DNA from: Thraustochytrium sp. TN22
Taxonomy: Eukaryota > Sar > Bigyra > Thraustochytrida > Thraustochytriidae
Direction of reading: 5' to 3'
NCBI GenBank assembly: GCA_013306675.1
Contig: JABLUY010000008.1
Location: 204,996-256,883 of the forward strand
DNA length: 51,888 bases
A model generated the notes under the pieces. It was not told where the DNA came from. It saw nothing but the letters and a program-made list of their open reading frames with translations, and ran no database searches. How positions within the stretch are numbered: the first letter of the stretch is position 1; each line of letters starts with the position of its first letter. Of this stretch, positions 37,239-46,497 are shown in pieces. The translations under genes were made by a program, and so were the position numbers.

Positions 37239-38947
37239 CCTGCCGCCTCCCAAGCAGCCGCGCCCGGCCCTCGCTGCCCGCGTCTGCCGCGCCGCGCCGC
37301 TGCCGCCGCTGCCGCTCCCTGCCTGCCTGCCAAGCTTGCTGCCTCCCGCCGCCGCCGCCGCCGCCCGCCCAGCCGCGGCGCCGCCAGCCACACGCCGCCG
37401 CCAGAGGCCGCCCCTGCGCGCCACTGGCCGCCGCCGCCCGCGCCGGGGGAAGGCGCGCCCCCCGCGCGCGCCGCCGCCGCCGCCCTCCGAGGGGGGGCCG
37501 GCGCGCGCCCCGACCAGTGGAGCCCCGGGGGGAGCGCCTCTGGGGCCCGCGGAGGGGGGCCGCACACTGGGCCGCGCTGTGCCGAGCCTGGGGGGCGGGA
37601 GGGATCGGGGGTGTCCAGAGACGAGACACGCGCGGCGATGAGCTGGCGGCAACTTGAACCGTGGCGCGATGCGGAGTCGGCGCGGCTCGCGGGCCAAGAG
37701 AAGCAGTGAAGGCAATTCAAGGCATGGAGTTGAACAAGACAGTGGTGGAAGGACACCTGGCCGCCACCGACGAGGCGACCCGGACGGAAGGAAGGCTGCT
37801 TCCCCGATAAATCGAGTCGGTGGCTGCGCCAAAGATGAAGAGATGGGGGGCGGCATCATGGACTCCAAGTCGGGTCCACGAGGAAAACGATCCTTGTCGC
37901 CGATGAAGACCGTGTCGTCCATCCGACCTGCTGGTGTATCAGCCGGAGCCCGAGCCGGACTTGGAGACAAAAGACCACTCTTCGCTAACCTACAACTTGC
38001 GGCGCCAGAGTAGTACGTATTGCAGTGGAGGTCAACCGCCTACCCGAGTGACCTCTAACTGCCCACGGTATCCTCGCGTTCCCAAGCACAACCCTTCGAG
38101 TCGTCCCACCGGTTGGCCAAAGGGTTCCAATGCATCCCGCGCCGCGGCCAAGGAACGCCCTCGCCAGCGAGCGCAGGATGCCTCCTCCCTCGCCGACTTG
38201 GCCCGCCACCTCCGCCTCGCCCGGCGCGGCGCTTGGTCGGCGGGGCGCCACCAGCCTGGCGAGTAGGCAACGTACTGACTGCGAGCCGCAGTCACCACGC
38301 GCAGCACTGGCAGCCGTCCCCGCCACAGCGCGCGCGCCTCCACAGTCGCAGCGAACCGAGGCAGTGACTTCCGAAGCCCTAACCCTAGCCCCTTGCGGCG
38401 CTTTGGCGAGGCGCGACGGGTGAAACGTCTGGCCCAACGCCCGGCCGGGGGTTGCGCCGCGCGCGGTTTCGCGTCTAACCGCGGCGCGCCGGGCGGGCGG
38501 GGCCCGGCGCGTTCCGGCGCGACGGTTGATCGCCGGCGGGCTTCTGCGCCTTCTTGAAGAAGTGAAGAAGGAGGGAGGAGCGCGGGGCGGCGCCCGCGGC
38601 GACGGGCGCGCGGCGCGCGCGGCAGACCCGATCGGCGGCGCGGCGGAGACTCGGCGGCGGCAGGGGCGGCGCGCGGCGGCTGGCGGCACGGCGGCTCGGA
38701 GTGCTCCGGCAGCGGCCCGGGCGCGCGCGCGGCAGGGACCCGATCGCGAAGACAGTCAGGCAGGCAGGCAGGCATCGCTGATCAGGCAGGCCAGGGCGGG
38801 CGAAAACCACCGCGCAGGGCAGGCGCGCAACCGCAACGCTCCGCTGCGTCTGCGCGGAGGAGGGAGCGAGGGTAGGCTAGCGGAGAGACAGAGGGACAGA
38901 GGGACAGGGGAGAAGGCAGCCAGCCGCAAAGAAGGAGGGCAGGCAGG
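37239..38947. promoter_or_regulatory. divergent upstream region of the Bfr1-like and CCT6 genes
   Basis: 1.7 kb, very GC-rich on both sides, with the two promoters inside. A short CAGG run lies at 38757-38773 and GGAGG-rich sequence just before the CCT6 ATG. CCCTAACCCTAG at about 38378 is an isolated telomere-like string. I see no gene. Confidence 0.4.
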
Positions 38948-40582
38948 ATGAGCGCGCTGGAGCTGCTCAACCCGAACGCGGAGAATGTGAACAAGACGCA
39001 GGCGCTGGCCATCAACCTGGCGGCGGCGCGCGGGCTGCAGGAGGTGCTGCGCAGCAACCTGGGCCCCAAGGGCACGCTCAAGATGCTCGTGGGCGGCGCC
39101 GGCCAGATCAAGCTGACCAAGGACGGCAACACGCTCCTGCACGAGATGCAGATCCAGCACCCGACCGCGCAGCTGATCGCGCGCGCCGCCACGGCCACCG
39201 ACGACACCGTGGGCGACGGCACGACCAGCACGGTGCTCTTCACGGGCGAGCTGCTCAAGCAGGCCGAGCGGTACCTGGGCGAGGGCCTGCACCCGCGCGT
39301 GCTGGCGGACGGCTTCGACGTGGCCCGCGAGGCGACGCTAGACTTCTTGGATGAGTTCGCGCGCGACATGCCGGAGCTGGCCAAGGACCGCGAGCAGCTC
39401 TGCAACATCTGCCGCACCACGCTGCAGACCAAGCTGCGCGAGGAGCTCGTCAACAAGCTCACCGACATCGTCGTGGACGCCATCCTCTGCATCCGCCGCG
39501 ACGACCAGCCCATCGACCTCCACATGGTCGAGCTCCTGCACATGCAGCACAAGCTCGACCTCGAGACGCGCCTCGTGCGCGGCATGGTGCTGGACCACGG
39601 CGCGCGCCACCCGGGCATGCCCTCCCGCCTCGAGAAGACCTGGGTCATGACGCTCAACGTCTCGCTCGAGTACGAGAAGTCCGAGGTCACCTCCAACTTT
39701 CTCTACAAGACCGCCAACGAGCGCGAGGACATGGTCGTCGCCGAACGCAAGTTCACCGACGACAAGGTCAAGCAGATCATCGAGTTCAAGAAGCAGATCT
39801 GCGAGGCCAACCCGGGCACCACCTTTCTCATCTGCAACCAGAAGGGCATTGATCCGCCCTCGCTCGACATGCTGGCCAAGGAGGGCATCCTCGCGCTGCG
39901 CCGCGCCAAGCGCCGCAACATGGAGCGCCTCACCCTCGCCTGCGGCGGCATGCAGATCAACTCCGTAGAGGAGCTCTCCCAGGACATGCTCGGCTACGCC
40001 GACCTCGTCTACGAGGAGACGCTCGGCGAGGACAAGTTCACCTTCGTCGAGGGCGTGCGCAACCCGCACTCCTGCACCATTCTCGTCAAGGGCCAGAACC
40101 CCCACACCATCGCGCAGATCAAGGACGCCGTGCGGGACGGCCTCCGCTCCGTCAAGAACGCCCTCGACAACCCCAAGATGGTCGCCGGCGCCGGCGCCTT
40201 TGAGATTGCCGCCTACGCGCACCTCGAGAAGGTCAAGGCCGACGTCAAGGGCCGCGCCAAGCTCGGCGTCCAGGCCTTCGCGGACGCTCTCCTTGTCATC
40301 CCCAAGGCGCTCGCAGACAACTCCGGCTTTGACATTCAGAACACCATCATCGACCTCCAGGAGGCCTTCCAGAAGGACCCCTCCAAGCCGATCGGCCTCG
40401 ATGTTGTCTCCGGCAAGCCCATTCTCCCCGAGGACCTTGGCATTTGGGACGGCGCCATTGTCAAGAAGTCCGTCATCCACATGTCCTGCGTTCTCGCCTC
40501 CCAGCTCCTCCTTGTTGACTCCATGCTCCGCGCCGGCCGCGGCTCAAGGCCGAAGGACCCCAACATGCCCGACATGGAGTAG
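38948..40582 (+). CDS. CCT6: T-complex protein 1 subunit zeta (CCT6)
   Basis: 544 aa, single exon. It starts [20 protein letters not shown], as CCT6 does. Group II chaperonin motifs are all there: [38 protein letters not shown] (nucleotide site), [20 protein letters not shown] with the catalytic Asp, and [13 protein letters not shown]-type sequence (here [16 protein letters not shown]) near residue 415. [19 protein letters not shown] is the apical region and [10 protein letters not shown] the C-terminal end. The ring folds actin, tubulin and other clients in the cytosol. Length and domain order are normal. GAATAAAAGC at about 40703 is a likely poly(A) signal. Confidence 0.97.
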   Translation: MSALELLNPNAENVNKTQALAINLAAARGLQEVLRSNLGPKGTLKMLVGGAGQIKLTKDGNTLLHEMQIQHPTAQLIARAATATDDTVGDGTTSTVLFTGELLKQAERYLGEGLHPRVLADGFDVAREATLDFLDEFARDMPELAKDREQLCNICRTTLQTKLREELVNKLTDIVVDAILCIRRDDQPIDLHMVELLHMQHKLDLETRLVRGMVLDHGARHPGMPSRLEKTWVMTLNVSLEYEKSEVTSNFLYKTANEREDMVVAERKFTDDKVKQIIEFKKQICEANPGTTFLICNQKGIDPPSLDMLAKEGILALRRAKRRNMERLTLACGGMQINSVEELSQDMLGYADLVYEETLGEDKFTFVEGVRNPHSCTILVKGQNPHTIAQIKDAVRDGLRSVKNALDNPKMVAGAGAFEIAAYAHLEKVKADVKGRAKLGVQAFADALLVIPKALADNSGFDIQNTIIDLQEAFQKDPSKPIGLDVVSGKPILPEDLGIWDGAIVKKSVIHMSCVLASQLLLVDSMLRAGRGSRPKDPNMPDME

Positions 40583-41238
40583 AAAAGAACCATGATCCAA
40601 CCAGCGCAATGAAGTACCGTGGGCCCACCGGCAAAGTGCTTGGCGAAGTGCTTGTCTTTACAGTTAGTTAGAGTACGGCCAGCCAAACCAGTTTCATGCA
40701 CAGAGAATAAAAGCAAAAGAGAGAGAGTGGCAAGGGCATCCAGCACGCAATAAATCGCTCACAGCGCGTGCGCTGGCAAACGTGTCAAGCGACAAATCAG
40801 AGCAAGGAAACCAACCACCAGGCGAAGACGGAAGTTGACCACCAGGCAAAGACGGAAGTGAACCACCAGGCAAAGACGGAAGTGAACCACCAGGCAAAGA
40901 CGGAAGACCTGGAATGCGCGCTTCTTTTCCAAGGTCTGCCTTCACAGTCAATCTTGTCAATCTTAACCTTTTGAGAAACCTCTCCAGCCCGTGCAGTACA
41001 ATGCAGCACGACTCGGGAGTCGGGAGATAGAACCCAAGTTGGCCACGTTGGCAGCACAGCACGACTTGCAATCAAAAAAAAAAAGGCCAAGTTCTATGTA
41101 TGAGTTGAAAAGGATAAAGACGGGAGACAAGAGCATCAAGAGCGGACAGGACAGGCAGGACAGGACAGGACAGGAAAAACCCGTGCAGCGCGGTGGAGTG
41201 CAAATCCATCGACGCGTCAAAAAAAGGTCGTCATCCTG
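40583..41238. other. convergent 3' region with a minisatellite
   Basis: 3' UTRs of CCT6 and the cyclin gene. Holds the 24-bp minisatellite and a GACAG repeat at about 41146-41176. A pyrimidine-rich tract on the minus strand ending CATAG at about 41091 could be the acceptor of a 3' intron of the cyclin gene. Confidence 0.45.
40809..40911. repeat. 24-bp minisatellite (4 copies)
   Basis: The unit is CCACCAGGCAAAGACGGAAG plus TGAA; four near-identical units, the first with small changes. Confidence 0.95.
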
Positions 41239-41469
41239 TCACGCCCACGCGGAGGAGGCGGTAGAAGGCACGAAATGGCTGCTAGTCTGCTTACCCTGCG
41301 GACCGGCGCCCTGGCCGCCGTTGACGGGTTTGCCGTAGCCACCCGCACCGCCATGGCCCAGGCCTTGCTGCATACCCATGCCATTGGGCTGCACGCCCGG
41401 CTGCTGCGGCTGCACGTGCCAAAGGCCTCCACCACCGCCATAAACAGCGGCGGCGGCTTGGTGGTGGTG

Positions 41470-41505
<36 letters not shown>

Positions 41506-42420
41506 ATGCTGATGGACATGCATGCCGTTGGGCCCGCCCATGGGCACCTGTGCGGCGTATGCCTGCACAGGCGTCGCCACAAAGCCGGGCGGCGGCATGC
41601 CGCCCCCACCACTCATGACTGCGACACCGGGCGCGTCCCCTATTGGCACGGCCGCATCGCCAGCGGCGGGCGAGGCGGCAGCGTCAACGTGGACCCAATC
41701 ATACTCGTTGCCTCCGGCGTTAGCATAGCCCCGCGAATGTCCGTCGTGATGTGGCGGCGTCTCGTGGTGGTGGTGTTGATGATGATGCGGCTGCTGTTGC
41801 TGCTGCTGCTGCTGCTGAGGCGGCGGCACCGGCGACGCGGGAGTTGCAGCCGAAGTCTGCGGCGAGGTGGCGTTCTGCAGGCCCGCGTCGGCGCCGGGTG
41901 CCCTTGGCGCCGTCTTGCTGGCGGACATGTTCTTGAGCGTGCCGTGGTAGGTGTTGTAGTTCTCCGTGGTGACGAAAAGGTTGAAGCCCAGGAGGAACAG
42001 CATTTCCAGCTCCAGCTCGTTGATCTCGTGGCGCGGCAAACCACCCACCGCCGAGTAGTGTGCGTTGTCCAGATAGTGGTCGTCGAAAAACTTGGCCGCC
42101 AGCAGGGTGGCCGTAATGACGAGCCGGTGCACGTTGAGCGCGTCGAGCGGGATGTCCTTGTTGGTCACCAAGCGGTCAATGTAGATGAGCATCAGAATAA
42201 AGCACTCCGTCGAGCAGCCGGAGAACTGCGCGATGCGGTGCAGGTAGTCCGACAGCGGGATGGAGGGAGCGCGCAGGCCATGGAACTTGGTCATCTTGGT
42301 ATGTACAGCATTCCTGCGCTGCTCCTCCCCCTTGCGGACGAGCTCCTCCAGAATCGATGCGATAACCTCAAGCAGCGCCTTGGTGCCCGGCTCTCGCTCG
42401 CCCATCATCATGGACGTCAT
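41239..42420 (-). CDS. PHO80/U-type cyclin with polyGln/His tail
   Basis: 393 aa from the ATG at 42420. Residues 15-155 are a cyclin box of the PHO80/P-type group: LLEVIASILEELVRKGEE, FHGLRAPSIPLSDYLHRIAQ, FILMLIYIDRLVTNKDIPLD, NVHRLVITATLLAAKFFDDH, and YSAVGGLPRHEINELELEML followed by FLLGFNLFVT. These match the I.dYl.RI..y, Y.dR.....l.N.HRL...s...a.Kf.dD and N.......gGi...E.N.lE..fl....f pattern. Such cyclins partner Pho85-type CDKs in phosphate response and cell-cycle entry. Residues 200-393 are disordered, with Gln and His runs. CAGG|GTAAGC at about 41292 is a good splice donor near the C terminus; if used, the last 15 residues would change. Confidence 0.88.
41479..41511 (-). repeat. CAG repeat coding for polyGln in the cyclin tail
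   Basis: About ten CAG codons followed by CAC codons, giving a Gln-His tract; a second, shorter one lies near 41790-41820. Confidence 0.85.
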
Positions 42421-45209
42421 CGTGTGTCTCGCGGAAGCGAAGGTCCTCGTGGCGTGCGGGTGTTTGCGCGCTCAACAACCACTCATTCGTTCCGGTCGCC
42501 GCGTCTTGGGAAAACTCGCTCTCGGGCCCGGCTACGCGGGCGCCGCCGCGCGGCCGCCCGGCCGCAGCGGCGCCGCGCCGCGCCGCGCCGCGCCGCGCCG
42601 CGCCCTACGCAAGCCGACGACGAAGCCGACCTCACGCTCGCGCTCCTCGCGTCCAGCGCTCACGCGAGCGAGCGAGACGAGAGAGAGAGAGAGAGCTGGA
42701 GCTCCTGGTCAGGCCAGCGAGCCAGCAAGCTCGCAGCCGCCGGCGCCGGCGCCGTCCGAGCCGCTACGCTGCGCGCCCTCGCTGCGCTGCGCGCCGCGGC
42801 CGCCCGCTGCCGCCGGCTCAGCGCCGCGCCTCTCCGCCGCTGCCGCTACGCCGCGCCGCGCCGCGCCGCGCAGCGCCGCGCCGCGCCGGGCCGCGCGCGC
42901 GCGCGTGCGTACGTGCGCGCGCGCGTTGCGTTGCGTGCGTGCGCGCGCCGCGCGCGTACGAACCGCGGCTGGCCGCGCCGCGCCGCCGCCACCACCGCCG
43001 CGCCCGCGCCGCCGCGAGCGAGCGAGTGGCGCCGGAGGGATGGAGCGCGAGGGAGATGAATGGATGGATGGACGGCCGCGCCGCCGCGCCGCGCCGCGCC
43101 GCGCCGCGCCGCCGCTGCTGCCGCCCGCCGCAGCCGCAGCCGCAGCCGCAGCCGCCGCAGCCGCTGCGCGCGCGCCTCCGTCGCCGAGCGCCGCCGCCTC
43201 GCTCGCCGCGGCTGCAGCTCCTGCGTTTGCCGCCGCCGCCGCCGCGACCGGCGCGAGAGGCGAGGCGAGACAGGAGCAGAAGGCGCGCGGGGAGGCGGAG
43301 AAAGAGAGAGGCCAGGAAGCAGGGCCGCGCGAGGCGCGCCTCCACTGGCACTGCCAGTCACAGCGCCGCCAAGAAAGAGCGCTTTCCTTTCTTTCCTCAA
43401 AGCGAGCGCCTGGCTGGCTGGCCGCGCCCAACTCGGGCAAACTGCCCGCCGCCACTGCGCGAGGGGCAGAGGGGGACGGAGCCGCCGCGGCTCCTCCGCG
43501 CCTCGGCCCAGGCTCGCGCTGTGGGCCGCCGGGCAGGGGGGCGCCAGGGGCCCGCAGCCACCCGGCCTCTACCTTGCGGCTCCAGGGGCGAAGGCAGTGT
43601 GGGGGCGTGGACACTGCCACCGGGACACTGGCTGGCGGAGAGCGCCTCGCGTAGGCGCGTGAAGGGGTTAAAGCGCGCAGGAAAGGGCGCAGCGGCCCTT
43701 GGTGGATGGGGGGGTTGGGCCGGCACAGTGGGGAATGGCCTTGACACTGCAGGGCGCCAGAGGGGAGGCGGACTCGGAGGAGCCAGTGGGCCCCCCTGGG
43801 ATGCATGCGCTGCGGGGGCGCGCGGTCGAGACGGTGAGGAGGTGTCGGAGGGAGCAACGAAGGGCGCAGGGGAAGGGGTCGCACAGCACGGACCAGTGAT
43901 CTGAGGGGCCAGTGGGTGGCCAGAGAGAGGGAGGAGTTTTCCTGAGTGCGCGCCTTAAGCAGCCCGGGGCACAAAGCGTGGTCTCCGCTTCGGCGACGCG
44001 GCATAAGGCGGCGCAGTGTGTGGCTGCGAGCAGAGGAGCGCCGGCTTAACCGGCACAACCCTAGCTAGAGCTCCGGTGAATCTGGCCTCCAAGCTTAGCT
44101 CTACTAGTACAACCTTGCAGCTTCACGTTGGCGCTGACGTGGGGGCCAAGCGCCCGTCGCAGTGGGGCGCCGCGCGGCCGGGGCGCGCCCGGCCGCCGGG
44201 ACCTGGGACCGCAGCTGCACTGGCACTGCGACCCGGAGGCACTGGCAGGCTGGGATGGTGCGGCGGCGTGAGTCAGGCACCGTGACGCAGCAAGCCAGCA
44301 GGTGGCGAACCTGCCACCAGCTCAGCTAGCCAGCAATGGCCGCGAACGCAGGCGCGCGGAGTCAGCGCGAGGGTCAGGAAATGTCGCGGACCAGAGTGGC
44401 CGGACGCCAGCCTTGATTGAAATTGATGCGAATGAGGCGCACGCACACAGCACCGCTTGACCATCGTCAAGAGTTCCGCGGCGCCGGCGCGGTCGCGGCT
44501 CAGGCTGCCCCGGCTTACTTCAAGTTGGAGCTCCGAGTCAGCTGACTCGAGCTTACTGACTGAGACGGCCAGGGCAATCGCCACGAAAGCAGGCACGCCA
44601 AGCCGCGTCCGGCGAGGCTGGCTCGGCGCCCAGTGAATCGTCAACGTCGGGCGAGCATTTGGAGCCAGGAGAGGTTGCTTTTCGAGATCGTTATGCCTGG
44701 TCTTGTCTCTCCACTCCTCTGGCCGAATTACAACAAGTCCAGCCTGCTGCAGACGCGGTCAAGCTGTTCTCCGAGCAACCAGCTCGTGTTCGCGCTACGG
44801 AAGGCGACCCAACCCAGGTCCGCGGTTGACAGTGAGTGCACTTGATGCTCTGCGCACTCGCAAAGACGCTTGCCTTCCTAAGCAGAACACCTGCTTGTCG
44901 TAAACGTGCTTTGAACGAGCGTAGAAGTCGCGGACGAACAACAGGATGGTGTACTATCGCAGCTCTGACTTTACAGTCGATCTCGCGCAACAAGATGGCC
45001 GCGTCTACCCTATCATAGAGTGGCAGGGATCCTTAACCAAGGACAAAAGACGCGGGACCGCTCTGAGCGGCGGTTCCGAAGTCATTTGACGCACCCCGCC
45101 CACCACGAGAGAGACGTACACAAGAGATCGAGGACAATATGCCCGAGCTCTATCTATCTGAACAAGCTTCTCTTGTGCTGGGGTAGCCTGAGGCTGACCT
45201 GGCTGGGGA
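42421..45209. other. long GC-rich region without a recognised gene
   Basis: The first 1.2 kb is dominated by GCCGC and CGCC runs (42560-42605, 42840-42900, 43075-43115, 43120-43165), which leave all six frames open by composition; none reads like a protein. From about 43700 to 45200 the composition becomes ordinary but I find no conserved frame. It may include the cyclin promoter and untranslated exons or a non-coding RNA. Confidence 0.4.
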
Positions 45210-45995
45210 CTAACTGTAACCACCATGCAGAGCTGGACAAAGGAAAGTCGGCGCATGCTCCTGAGAAGCGCAGTCATAGGCGTCGCGTTCGCGCAGGGCA
45301 TGCGCCAGCTTGGCCTCGGTTTCTTCACGAGCGGCCGCCGCGGCGTCGCGCGCGGTGAGGGCACCGTCGCGCTTGCGCAGGGTATGCGCCAGCTTGGCCT
45401 CGGCTTGCGCGGGCTTGGTGTGGACCTCTTCACGACCGGCTACCGTGGCGTCGCGCTCGAACATAGCGCGTGACACCTGAGCCTGCGCTTGCCTGGAGTG
45501 CATGTCCATAGCGTTCATATCGCCCAACGCCCGCGCCAGCTTGGCCTCGGCGTACGCAAGCTTCACCTCAGCCTCTTCACGACAGGCCACCACGGCGTCG
45601 CGCTCGCGAAGAGCGTTGCCGCCCTCGCGCTAGGCACTCTTCAGCATCCTTGCGTCCACACGCGCCAGCTCCCCACACTCTTCGCGAATCCCCTTCACGC
45701 CTTTGGACTGCTTCTCGCCATCCTTCACAATTGCCTCGGCCTCGGCCACGGCCGCCTCATCATCCTCCACGAACGGCCCACCATTGCCAGCCTCCTCATG
45801 CTTCACAATCGCCTCGACCTCGTCAATCACGGCCACCTCGGCCGGCGGCGACTGGTCTACTCCCGGCGCCGCGCCCAATCGACGTTCACCGTCGACTTCC
45901 TTGCCTGCCGGTGATGACTGCGTTGTTTGTCCCTGGACGGCGTCCGCGTGCACATTGCACAAGTCGCGTGGTACGCGAAAGGGTGTACGACTCAT
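45210..45995 (-). pseudogene. coiled-coil repeat ORF broken by an in-frame stop
   Basis: Two minus-strand frames in the same phase (45630-45995 and 45210-45629) are separated by a single TAG at 45630-45632 (RMLKSA, stop, REGGNALRERDAVV). The upstream half is acidic (EVAVIDEVEAIVKHEEAGNG and AEAEAIVKDGEKQSK). The downstream half consists of three heptad-rich repeats of about 40 residues (CREEAEVKLAYAEAKLARAL, then GREEVHTKPAQAEAKLAHTL, then AREETEAKLAHALRERDA). The repeat conservation suggests a once-coding coiled-coil protein. The stop, and an end that turns irregular (CASQEHAPTFL), suggest decay. A short intron containing the TAG is an alternative. No function is assigned. Confidence 0.5.
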
Positions 45996-46497
45996 GCAGC
46001 AGGCTGGCAGCAGTCATGCAGGCTGGCAGCAGCAGGCGGCCATGCGCGGCCAGCAGCAGTCCCCGAATCGCCAGCTGGCCGAAACCAACAAGAAGAGCAG
46101 CAGCAGGCGAGCAAGATGGACGACAATTGCTGCAGCGCGACGCAGCACAGCAGCCGGGACCTTGACCCCGACGCCATCGTACAAAGTGCTGCACTCCTCG
46201 CTGCCCATCAGCACGGTCGGGCCGACAAAAAGACCGCGTCCTCCTCCAAGGATGCGGTAGTGGTCGAGCCAGATGCTCGCGTTGTACTGGAACTCGCCGG
46301 TCAAGTCCGTGGGGGAATGCGCACTCAGGTGCTCGAGCCCAACGTCGCGCGCACCGCTGCCATCGAGGCGTGGCGCAACGAGCGCGTCCGCGCCGGCGTC
46401 CAGCCAGCCCATCCCAGAGGCGCTGCGCGCGCTCCACAAGCAAGCAAAGGGAAAATACAAAAACATGTGTGCGAATCTACGTGCAGCGACCATCGTC
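45996..46497. other. spacer between the broken coiled-coil ORF and the kinase gene
   Basis: About 500 bp with the repeated unit CAGGCTGGCAGCAGCAG near 46000-46040. No convincing gene on either strand. Confidence 0.4.

Noticed and set aside
35319-37709. 796-residue Leu/Gly/Val-rich plus-strand frame opposite the Bfr1-like gene
   Set aside because: Its composition is the complement of Glu/Lys-rich coiled-coil codons; no start context or domain.
38376-38393. CCCTAACCCTAG telomere-like string
   Set aside because: Fewer than two full units, flanked by ordinary promoter-like DNA between two genes; not a telomere or clear interstitial telomeric tract.
40809-40911. Regular spacing suggesting a CRISPR-like array
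   Set aside because: Units are contiguous 24-bp direct repeats without unique spacers in a eukaryotic 3' region; a minisatellite.
42260-43654. 464-residue Ala/Arg/Pro-rich frame in the GCCGC block
   Set aside because: All six frames are open here because of low complexity; no protein-like pattern.
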